A stretch of DNA of 64,000 bases, taken from the NCBI GenBank assembly GCA_028023455.1, contig JAQFVV010006199.1, positions 4,414,972-4,478,971 of the forward strand, given 5' to 3'. The notes under the pieces were generated by a model. It searched no databases and had not been told where the DNA came from. It was given only the letters and a program-made list of their open reading frames with translations. Below are positions 48,590 through 57,369 of the stretch, one piece after another (the stretch's first letter is position 1; every line of letters starts with the position of its first letter). Source of the stretch: Epiperipatus broadwayi. Its lineage: Eukaryota; Onychophora; Udeonychophora; Euonychophora; Peripatidae. The translations under genes and the position numbers were made by a program.

Positions 48590-48905
48590 AATATATAGGG
48601 TATATGAGCACTGACTTTCAGATGACCCATCACTCTCCACTTTATCTAATAACACTGAGTCACTCAAGCACATATATGCTGAAAAGATAAATAATCACCA
48701 ATATATGTATTTCATGCTAAACCAGCAATCATCAGTTGGTCCAGATTATCATCTCCCACACATATATACTACAAGTGCTCAGATATATATTAAGATAGAC
48801 AATCCTCATACTTTAATGGACAGGCTCCAATCTTCTACACACTCCAACTCTTCAACCATCCATCCAATTGAAAATCTGAACCCCACATGTGCTCATATAC
48901 CCTAA
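48590..48905 (-). mobile_element. Hammerhead repeat, internally deleted copy A
   Basis: This is the inverted, ~95% identical copy of 49005-49386. Relative to that copy, 73 bp are missing, and the join lies at a 7-base microhomology (AATCTGA, 48873-48879). It contains hammerhead copy A at 48691-48749. The apparent 66-codon plus-strand frame here (48705-48905) is not a gene. Confidence 0.75.
48691..48749 (-). ncRNA. Type I hammerhead ribozyme, copy A (decayed)
   Basis: On the minus strand: stem I strand ATAATC...CCAA, core CTGATGA, stem II TGCT-GGTTT-AGCA, GAAA, stem III ATAC/ATAT (one mismatch against copy B), then the TA cleavage site and stem I return strand TTGGTGATTAT. It differs from copy B by one base in stem III, which replaces a C-G pair by a C-A mismatch. 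Self-cleavage is possible but should be weaker. Confidence 0.6.
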
Positions 48906-48955
48906 ATATTACATATATAGACACAGGTATAGAATAAGCCTGTGTTTCAGTTATT

Positions 48956-49386
48956 ACATTGTAGAGATGTCTGCCCATCCTTGCATATGTATTAAATGGA
49001 TTATGTCCTGTACATGTGGGGTTCAGATTGACCTTAGGTCAACACGGGTGTGACAAGAATCTCGGCCTCAGGGTGGCTTTCGAGCATTACATCATCAGAT
49101 TTTCAATTGGATGGATGGTTGAAGAGTTGGAGTGTGTAGAAGATTGGAGCCTGTCCATTAAAGTATGAGGATTGTCTATCTTAATATATATCTGAGCACT
49201 TATAGTATATATGTGTGGGAGATGATAATCTGGACCAACTGATGATTGCTGGTTTAGCATGAAATACGTATATTGGTGATTATTTATCTTTTCAGCATAT
49301 ATGTGCTTGAGTGTCTCGGTGTTATTAGATAGAGTGGAGAGTGATGGATCATCTAACAGTCTGTGCTCATATATCCTATATATTAC
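48956..49386 (+). mobile_element. Hammerhead repeat, longer copy B
   Basis: The fuller copy of the family in this region. The body includes TGTGGGGTTCAGATTGACCT, TAGGTCAACACGGGTGTGAC and TTGAAGAGTTGGAGTGTGTA. These align, with substitutions and indels, to 63050-63300. The hammerhead is at 49225-49283, and a further ~100 bp follow, ending in CTGTGCTCATATATCC. There is no open frame of note. It forms a head-to-head pair with copy A. Confidence 0.7.
49225..49283 (+). ncRNA. Type I hammerhead ribozyme, copy B (best copy)
   Basis: Stem I is formed by ATAATC-TGGA-CCAA (49225-49238) and TTGG-T-GATTAT (49273-49283): 4 + 6 pairs with an asymmetric internal loop of the kind that makes tertiary contact. 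The core CTGATGA is at 49239-49245. Stem II is TGCT-GGTTT-AGCA (49247-49259). GAAA is at 49261-49264. Stem III is ATAC/GTAT (49264-49271) with no loop, and the scissile site follows A49272 (TA, an allowed UH site). All invariant core bases are present. The flaw is U-U instead of a pair at positions 10.1/11.1; other copies have G there. Loopless stem III is typical of minimal hammerheads in Penelope elements and retrozymes, which act best as dimers. The assignment is by eye, without covariance scoring. Confidence 0.8.
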
Positions 49387-50019
49387 TTTTTTTAACTAAT
49401 ATTTATTAATAAATAACTTTCAATACATAAAAATAATAAATTACATTTGAATTATGCTAATAAATCATATTTAATCTTATTGAGTTTATTTTTTCTTTAA
49501 CTATTCTTTTTTAAGTAATATTGGCCATTAAATTACATTTAATAAATTATGTTAAGTTACATCAATAAATTACATTTAATTTTGTTGAATTAATACTATC
49601 TAATTTAAATATTTTTTTAAAAAAATAATAAATTTTGAACATACTGAGCAAAATATATAATATATTTAGATGCTACAAAAAGTATTAAATATTTAAATTA
49701 CATCAAAATCCAAAAAGATGACAAATATATGAAAAATATTACATTAAAAATAATTTAAATAATTGTATGAATATTTACAAGACTTCTATAAATTTAGTTA
49801 ATAATTGGTTGATTAAAAATAAATGGAAAATTATATAAATTGACATATATTCAAGCACGAGTGTGTGTGCAGCGCAACTGTTCCCAAAAGCTATTAATAC
49901 AAAATAGCTAACTAAAAATAATAAACTAGCTGAGTGCTTTCAAAGGATCTTGCCTTCATAATCATAGCTTGCTAATACATTTAATGATATGCAAATATGC
50001 TAATTCCATTTTTTTGATA
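49387..50019. other. AT-rich stretch, nothing recognised
   Basis: No frame or repeat is supported. Confidence 0.5.
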
Positions 50020-50345
50020 AAGCATAGCATGTGTCCTTCCTATTTATGGCATTATTGTCTCGTGAGATGAATAAAGCCTCTTTGATTTTTCTTTTAAGGT
50101 CATGTCTCTCTCTACACACGATTGTGGGATTGTCTGGAATGCACTCGTAATGCTCTGGTGCTGATAGAAAACTGAATAGGTAGAAGGATCGTTGCGAGCT
50201 CTATTGTATGAATATTTATGTTGTGCTAATCATGTGGCCAAAGATGCTCTACTTTCCCCATAATATGTGCCTTTACAATTATTATTGGAACATGCAATAT
50301 TATATACTGTGTGGGGGTTCTGTAAAAGTGGAGTTTGGTCTTTAG
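50020..50345 (-). pseudogene. Penelope-like GIY-YIG endonuclease fragment
   Basis: Minus-strand translation gives TVYNIACSNNNCKGTYYGES (VYNI...TYYG being the GIY-YIG pair, with the CxxxxC linker typical of the family). It continues with LAQHKYSYNRARNDPSTYS. After a frameshift it reads PTIVCRERHDLKRKIKEALF and ISRDNNAINRK, containing the conserved KEA glutamate and INR motif. One stop replaces the conserved Arg after the YIG region (RASLAT then stop). The RT part is absent. The segment is less AT-rich than its surroundings. It lies about 640 bp from the hammerhead repeat copy B, on the other strand. Confidence 0.75.
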
Positions 50346-50739
50346 TGCTATTAATTAAATTGTTAGAATTTGTAATTTATTTTATTCATTATATTGTTAT
50401 GATATAGTCAAATATTTTGTAATTAATGAATTTTGTAGGTTTTGATTTATTTTAATGATTTATATTGGTATTGGTTGTTTTAATTTCATTATTGAACACT
50501 AGATGGTTTTATATCTGTAATAGTTTGTTAACTTAATAGATTATTAACATTTGAAAAGGGCACCAAATCAGATACTGAAAAAGGCTTTTTATGTATATAA
50601 AAAAATTAGATATTTATCTAACTGTTGTAAGAATTTTTTATTATTTTCTGATTATTATTTTATGGAAGAACAGCATAAAGATATTTATTCCTTTCCAATT
50701 TAAATATGAGGTGAATTTTTTTCATAAACATAAAATAAA

Positions 50740-50940
50740 AATGAAAGGTATTGTAATATATCATCATCAACAACCATTATCAGTCCACTGCAGGATAAAG
50801 GTCTCCCCAAGTGCAATCTATTTTTTTTGTTCTCTAGTCTGTCTTCTCCACATCACCTCTGCACATTTTCTTATTTCATCCATTTATCTCACATGTAGTC
50901 TTTTTCTTAGTATTTTACAATCTCTTGAAATACTGTAATA
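50740..50940 (-). pseudogene. LINE ORF 3' end fragment
   Basis: The minus strand reads MDEIRKCAEVMWRRQTREQK, then GETFILQWTDNG. This corresponds to RWxDEi.k.ag..W.r.a.dR..Wr.lgEayv.QW at the extreme C-terminus of a LINE ORF. On the plus strand the start shows the widespread CAGTCCACTGCAGGATAAAG block preceded by CATCATCAAC, the short-repeat 3' tail. The family is that of 43120-43790, with which it overlaps in sequence. The plus-strand open frame at 50591-50938 is antisense. Confidence 0.7.
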
Positions 50941-52740
50941 TATATGGCACATCAACTTATACATAATTCATTTTTCTTTAAAATGACATTTTCAAAATAG
51001 CAATAAGTCCTATAGTTTTTTTTTAAATTAAATTTTCTTTAAAAAGTTATATATATATAAAATCACAGAGAATATATATTTTAAAATAAATTATTAATAC
51101 TTTTAAAATAAATACAGTATTAATAATTATATTTTTAATAACAATTTATGTTGTACTGAATCAAAATATCTTGATAAATTATTTCAAATATATTCTCTAT
51201 ATATGTTTGTGCATGTGAATATATATGTAGGTGGATATAGAAGTTGTTCAAATGCATTTAATAAAGTATGTTTACACTTCTGAACTATAGTATACTAATA
51301 TTAATCTTTTTAAATTCTGACATTTTTTATTATTACATTTGATCAAAGTTTTTATCAAGGTTCAAACTTTTACTTCTATATTTCTGTCATGTGTCAAGGC
51401 CTGATTGCTCTTCAAACTGCTGTTTAACATCTGATTGGCTGTCTGAGAAACAACAGTAGGCACATGTGAAAGACTAGCAACCTTTCAATTTATTAAAACT
51501 CAATAAATTGGACTTAAATTTCTTTTTAATTTAATTCTACAAATGAAAAACATTCTCAAAAATTATATTTAAACTTTGCAAATATTGAAAAAATGACTTC
51601 ATCATTCAATGAAGTCAAGAAAAATACTCTTCAAAAAAATAAACAATTTTTTTTATTTTAAAGATGTAAACAAATTAATAATAATTTCTGATAAATATCT
51701 CAAATTCCACTTTAAAATCTTAATGGGTTAATAATTTTTAGAATATCTACAGAAGATTTTAGTACAATGTGTATTTTGTCAGGTAATGACATTATACAAT
51801 GACATAAGTCATTGCCTTCTCTGCGCAATAGTTTTTTTTATTAACATTATGGTAAAATGTATTAAGTTTTACTTTTAAAGGAAAAATACATACAAATAAA
51901 ATTAAAGTATATATACATGTATTCTTTTTGTTTTAAGTAATTATTAAATAATTATTGTGTAAAAATAATCAGAAATATTTAATAAACTAGCAAAAAAATC
52001 ATATTTTTTATTCCAAAAATTTTCTGAAGTAATCTTACCAAATGATGTGAAAAGCAGATTACAAAGAGCCTAAACTATCAATATCTTGGAGGTAGTCCAT
52101 CTTTGAAGATATTTTACTAAACTTTAAAATATTGATCTCTTCAGATTTTTTTTACATTACACCTGGGACTCATTTTATGTGGTAGATAGGTTCCTGAGAA
52201 AATGCGCACAAAAGAAATTGCACAAAAATAAAAGTAACTTACCTTAAAAAATGGGGGATATGTTCCAGTAATTTTTAGAAATCACATAAAAGCATAGCAA
52301 CAAGGAAAAATTACTTTAAAATTCACATTAAGAAAATAAGGAAATAAAGTATGACTAATAAAAAATTTCAAATATTTAAAAAACATTAATACAAGACAGA
52401 CTTTTTTTACTTTTTTTATTAACAACAGTATGTAATTTTACATTTTTTCATACATATTTTAATCATTATCACTGTTTGACAGTATGCGTTCATTTGTGAA
52501 CTAGTAAGAAATCAGATTCGTGACATGTGTACAACTAGCACCACTTTCAGTCTTGAACTGTGTTAATGGTTTTCTGTTTCTGTATTAAAAAAATGAGATC
52601 ACAATCAAAACAAAAAATTATACATTATCATTAGAAAGATTATTTTCCGTTTATAAAATCAATAAAATTTTCATTATTATTTATTTTAAAAATCTAAAAA
52701 AATATTTATTTCTGTTAATATCTAACAAAATATGTATACT
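50941..52740. other. AT-rich stretch, one unclassified repeat
   Basis: At 52170-52300 two imperfect blocks share GATANGTTCCNG context, and GAAAATGCGCACAAAAGAAA lies inside. It may be a decayed repeat but has no partner in the window. No gene is seen. Confidence 0.4.
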
Positions 52741-52752
52741 AAAACTAAAAAG

Positions 52753-55402
52753 TCCCTGATTGATTTTGTGTACTACACCCCAGACCTCCATTTCAACCTT
52801 GAGGCAGCCTTGGCCCCTGTTGCTTTCTCTGATCATATGGCTCTAATCTTATAACTTACACCTATTGATGGACCTGGTAAAACCATGTGCATGATCACCC
52901 AATCAAATATGACCGAAGTGATAGTGTCTGAGGCATACATCCTTTTCCAAAAAATAAACATCCTTTCCCTTCCTGCTGAGGAGGGCTGGTTTTCCTTCAT
53001 TGGAATACTTCAGTCCATATTAAATCACCACACCAGGAAAATCAAAAGACCTAATGGCCTTCTAAATGACCTAACAGACATTAATATAAAACTTCAAGCA
53101 TCACAGTAAAATTTCACAAATACAGAAAAAATTATCTTCCTTAAAAATCTCTACAAAATCAAGCAAAAGTCCCTTGCAGAATATATATCCATCAGAAGAG
53201 CCAAATGTTTCTTAGCACAACACTGCTGGATGAGAGACTACTTCAGATGGGCACTGGGGTACAATAAAAAACAAATCACTCCCTTATCAATTAATACTAA
53301 TGGAACCAATCTCATTGGCTTTCCAATAATGCAGCACATCAGCAAACAATTCTGCCAATTAATGCAAAAAGATGGAGAACCTCCTATAATCAGCTGGTTG
53401 GATGCAGGTGACCCCGGCGAACATGGCATCACAGAAATCCAAATCAAAAAGAAAACATTTCTCCCTGATGGCGTTCATCCTGGCCTTCATGGCATCCCAA
53501 ATTTCCTTCTCAAACACCTCAGTCAATTCACTGTGCCAATTATTAAAAAAATTATTGATCACATAGCCTCTGGCAACAGAAACATAACAGATCTTTACCC
53601 AGTGGCACACATGCCTTTTATTAAAAAAGAAAAACCACTAAATGACATTAACAGTATCCGGCCAATTTCCATGACCCCATTACTTATTAAGATAATTGAG
53701 TCAGTCATTAAAGATCAAATCCAAACTCAAATTCTTAGCCATATCTCATCAAATCAATATGGAAAAAAGGGATCATCAACCTTGCATGCCATGTCCAATG
53801 TAACTGCACTCTTCAATTACATCAGAGTTCATTGTAAATCAAAACCTATTGCTGTCCAGCTGGATGTTGCAGCAGCATTTGATTCAGTCCAGATAAACAT
53901 CCTACTGGATATTCTGTTGGAATGTGACATTCCAGCTGGGATTGTTCAGAGGGTCAGCAATCTGCTCAACAACAGAGAGATTTTTCTCTCTCTTGATGGC
54001 AAGATCACAGCAGGCTTCAAGCCATACAAGTCAATCCCTCAAGGATCTCCACTCAGTGCCCTTTTCTTCACAGCATACATCAACCCTCTTCTGATGGATA
54101 TAGAAAAAAACCTCCCTGGAATATTTTTTCCCTCTCTTAATAAAAACTTCAAGGTATTTGCATATATAGATGATATCATGGTTGTGCTTCCCACCGTTAA
54201 ATACCTTCCCCATCTCATGAACATCTTAAACAAAAATACAGTGAAACTTGGCCTACAAATAAATTTTAACAAATCCATCTGCAAGATAATGTCTGATAAA
54301 CAAATTAACTCTCCCTTTTCTGCAAAACCCCAAAGATACCTAGGTTTCCCAATCTTCAAAACTCCAACTACAATGGCAAGAGAGATTCAAGATGCAATCC
54401 TACATTCAACTGAAGCCATCACCACTTCACTCTCTAGAGTATACCTTTCATTATATGGAAAGGTTGGCCTCCTCAACATGATCATAATGCCAAAATTTTC
54501 ATATTATCTTCCATTCATAAAAATGTCTAAACAGTTTCAAAATAAAATTAACCGATTATGCACCAAACTTCTCTGGAGAGGAAGAACAGTTGCTATTAGC
54601 TTGCGAGGTAACCAACGACCATGCAGGTTCACTGTCATTCCACTCAATACAAGCAATCATTTTACAGAAAACCCACAACACTCTACATAATCTGACCCTC
54701 TCCTGTGGATACTCCAACATTATTAAAAAAATTACGTCGACAGATCATCCTCTGCCCTCTTCCAGGTCATGGATAGCATCCCTAATAGACCACCTACAAC
54801 TCTATAACCTGATTATGCCCTTTAACCTTAACCAAAAAATCAACTTATGGGAAGCATACAATATAATCAACTATAATCAACAACCCATTAAAACCAGCCT
54901 AAAAGTGACCAACCAAAGACTCATTACTCACTTCAAAAGATGGAGTCTGGAACCCAAATTCCTTGACTTCATCATTAAAATAAATCTTAATGCACTTCCC
55001 ATGAATTGGTTTCTCTATTATCGAAGAGGTTTTACTGGCATTGACCCTATATGTGGTTTGTATGCTCATGAAGATGAAACCATAGACCATATTATACACC
55101 GGTTCCCAAGACTTAAAACACTGAAAGATATAATCATAATCAATTCCAACATAAGACCTGATATGATATTATCACTTGAAAATACCATTCATAATGGATT
55201 TTTTTCAATAATAAGGCTTTCTACTTTTATCCTTTATTCCATATGGATGGTGAGATGCAAAACTCTCATGGAATTACCCCCACCACAAATTATACCATTG
55301 TTTTATCAAACGCTCAAAAAAATCAAAAAACGTGATCTGCTCCTTGCCTCCAATAAAGTCTTTGACAACACCTGGTCTCTAACTGCTCTGTCCTTTTCCT
55401 GA
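52753..55402 (+). pseudogene. L1/Tx1-like LINE ORF2 (endonuclease end, RT, zinc region)
   Basis: One frame runs from 52753 to about 54600 with two stops (52852, 53107); a frameshift at about 54590-54690 moves to the frame ending at 55402. Order: SLIDFVYY...FSDHMALIL (C-terminus of an APE endonuclease, with the catalytic SDH); then, numbered from Met at 53230, LPDGVHPG (78-85), RPISMT (144-149), LDVAAAFDS with D212, PQGSPLS (270-276), YIDD (312-315, 54163-54174), GLQINFNKS (341-349), YLGFPI and a thumb with LSLYGKVGLLNMIIMPK. After the frameshift comes RRGFTGIDPIC, then DETIDHIIH. The RT motifs are intact. In the terminal zinc-type region two expected cysteines are Tyr and Arg. The endonuclease's first ~200 residues are missing (5' truncation). 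GC is clearly above the flanks, so it is a recent arrival. Reverse-strand frames here are shadows. Confidence 0.85.
54163..54174 (+). other. RT catalytic YIDD motif
   Basis: TAT ATA GAT GAT encodes Y-I-D-D, the polymerase metal-binding motif. The usual LINE residue at position 2 is Ala (YADD); Ile is a tolerated variant. Confidence 0.85.
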
Positions 55403-56526
55403 TTATCAACTCCCACCTACCCAGCATTATAGAATAGGCAATTCTAAAAGAAAATATTTATGTTTATATTAAAAATGCTAATACCATTAAACAAGTTCTT
55501 AGAATCTCTGCAATATACCTAACCACATAAGAGTATAACAATTGTGCTCTCATAACATAATCTAGCCAGATTACAAATAGAACATTATATAATCATATTA
55601 TTGTACAACTTATTCATTTATTTATCCTTTATTAGTATGTAATCACTATTTATTGTTAATAAAATTTTTGTTGAAATGAAAAGTTTAAAATTTTTGAATA
55701 TTTATTGTGATATTTTTATACATACATATAAATCTATTATTATTATTTACTCATTAGTATAAGTTGATTATTTACATAGAATCTAAGATTCTAAATACAT
55801 ATCCAGGCCATATTCACGTTAGCTGCTAATATAACATTATATTTTTGAAAAAAAAGAAAGTATTTCAAATCAAAATAAGTTATTAATAATTTAAATTTCT
55901 TGATATCTAATAAACATAGTGAAATATGAAAAATATTAAGAAAAAACATGAATTGCATAACTTCAAAATCACATTAAAATAATCTGCATAAAACGAGACA
56001 CACGTGTATTTAAAAAAATCTTATGTTAATATCAATTAAGATAATTGTAGTAGAGTGCTCTACATTATTTTTGAAATAAACAAGTCATAGAAATAAATAG
56101 AACTGATAATGGAAAAGTTAATATTAAATAAATATTTTAAAACAATTATTACATATAAATTAATATTTATTTTGATAACCAAAAAAAAAAACTCTTAAAG
56201 GGAAATCTTGTTTTTAAAATCTAATAACGAAATTATCTGATTTTTACAAAATTGAGCTTTTAAAAATCTAATCAATAAGTGCTATTGTATATCATTTTGA
56301 CCATAATTTTAAATATAATAATTTAATCTTAGTCTTATTAAAAAAACTTCCTATATTAAAATTTACATACATTCCTTTTTTTTTATTTTATTTTATAACA
56401 ATGATTTTATTTTTTATGATCATTTATATTCATGAATTTTTTAATTTAAAAAATATTAAAAACCAAAGATTTTAAAATAATGGGTTTTTATCAATATTGA
56501 TAATAATTAATTACCATATTGTGTGA

Positions 56527-56527
<1 letters not shown>
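55403..56527. other. Downstream of LINE; AT-rich, nothing recognised
   Basis: The first ~280 bp after the stop codon may be LINE 3' UTR (TTATCAACTCCCACCTACCC is GC-richer than what follows). A clear poly-A or target duplication was not found. Confidence 0.4.

Positions 56528-56563
<36 letters not shown>
56528..56563 (+). repeat. (AT)n microsatellite
   Basis: About 36 bp of uninterrupted alternating AT. Confidence 0.95.
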
Positions 56564-56566
<3 letters not shown>

Positions 56567-56629
56567 AATAAAGTTTGATATCTGTATTCGTTTCACAATA
56601 TATGTAATATACAAATCAATATATATATC

Positions 56630-56761
56630 AAAATACAGTACAATTTATATAAATTATATTCTTTTAGAAGTACTTTCGACTATACACTTTGTAGTCTTTA
56701 TCAACTTTATAATGTTGAATAATCAAAATGAGACAACCCTTAACAATACCCATAGTTCAAT
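56630..56761 (-). other. Probable 3' tail of the Penelope-like fragment
   Basis: Just after the stop codon the minus strand has TTGATAAAGACTACAAAGTG and TATAGTCGAAAGTACTTC; GACTA/TAGTC can form a short hairpin. Its position suggests 3' untranslated DNA of the element. There is no direct family match. Confidence 0.3.
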
Positions 56762-57265
56762 TCAGATTTCCCACAATTCTGTTATCATAACATTTGATGA
56801 CTGGCGATTCATTAACATTTGACGATTTCTTGAAATCAACATAGCCTCTTTTATTTTACGTTTATTATGACAACATTCAATTTGAATAATTTTCATATTT
56901 TTATAATCAAATTTAAATCCATATTGACAAGATTTATTATGATCAAATATAACAGATGATGAAGGTTTATTTACATCTGTTCCATATTGATTCTCTTTTT
57001 GAATTCTATTATATAAAAGCATATGTTCTTTTATTCTCTTCTCAAATGTACACTTAGATTCACCAATGTATTGTATGCCACATCCACATATCAATCTATA
57101 TATAATAGAATTTTGATTAAACTTTGAATTTTGAATTTTAGAATTATTAAGCAATCTATTTATGTTATTTGTAGAGAAAAAAGCAATATGACACAAACCA
57201 TTATAAATTTTCCTAATAAACTTGACCTGCTCATCTGATATAAATGGCATTGAAATCCATTTCAT
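56762..57265 (-). pseudogene. Penelope-like C-terminal domain with GIY-YIG endonuclease
   Basis: An uninterrupted 167-codon frame on the minus strand. It opens with MPFISDEQVKFIRK and FFSTNNINRLLNNSK, the linker after the Penelope RT (lPyi.g.s..ir......f.....l...lkK). The nuclease follows: IIYRLICGCGIQYIGES (residues 54-70; Y56 and Y66-I67-G68 are the GIY and YIG), R77 and KEH79-81, then FDHNKSCQYGFKF and NKRKIKEAMLISRNRQMLMN with conserved E140. GIY-YIG nucleases nick DNA for insertion. All key residues are visible and there are no stops, unlike the other Penelope pieces here. The RT is missing: upstream the sequence runs into (TA)n(TG)n at 57323. It may be a truncated element or a captured domain; truncation is simpler. 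Confidence 0.8.
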
Positions 57266-57322
57266 TTTGATATTTTTATTTTTAATTTTATTATAGTGTT
57301 GATTTCTTTTAAATCCTTTAAT

Positions 57323-57323
57323 A

Positions 57324-57369
<46 letters not shown>
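57323..57369 (+). repeat. (TA)n(TG)n microsatellite
   Basis: About 27 bp of TA, then about 20 bp of TG. Confidence 0.95.

Larger units (their letters stand above)
48545..48955. mobile_element. Element with 51-bp inverted ends
   Basis: 48545-48595 and 48905-48955 are reverse complements with one or two mismatches in 51 bp (AATAACTGAAACACAGGCTT, then ATTCTATACCTGTG). Between them lies a truncated minus-strand copy of the hammerhead repeat (48590-48905). TA follows the right end and precedes the left end in the form TA-ATAACTG...CAGTTAT-TA, so a TA target duplication is possible. No transposase is present. Confidence 0.7.

Noticed and set aside
48705-48905. 66-codon plus-strand frame
   Set aside because: It lies wholly within the inverted hammerhead repeat and is not conserved in the partner copy.
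49060-49105. Second hammerhead-like string on the minus strand (CTGATGATGTAATGCTCGAAA)
   Set aside because: CTGATGA and GAAA are present, but the bases between cannot form stem II and the matching part of the D/E copy does not keep the motif.
53238-55099. Several minus-strand frames of 60-106 codons
   Set aside because: They are shadows of the LINE RT frame on the plus strand and have no motifs.
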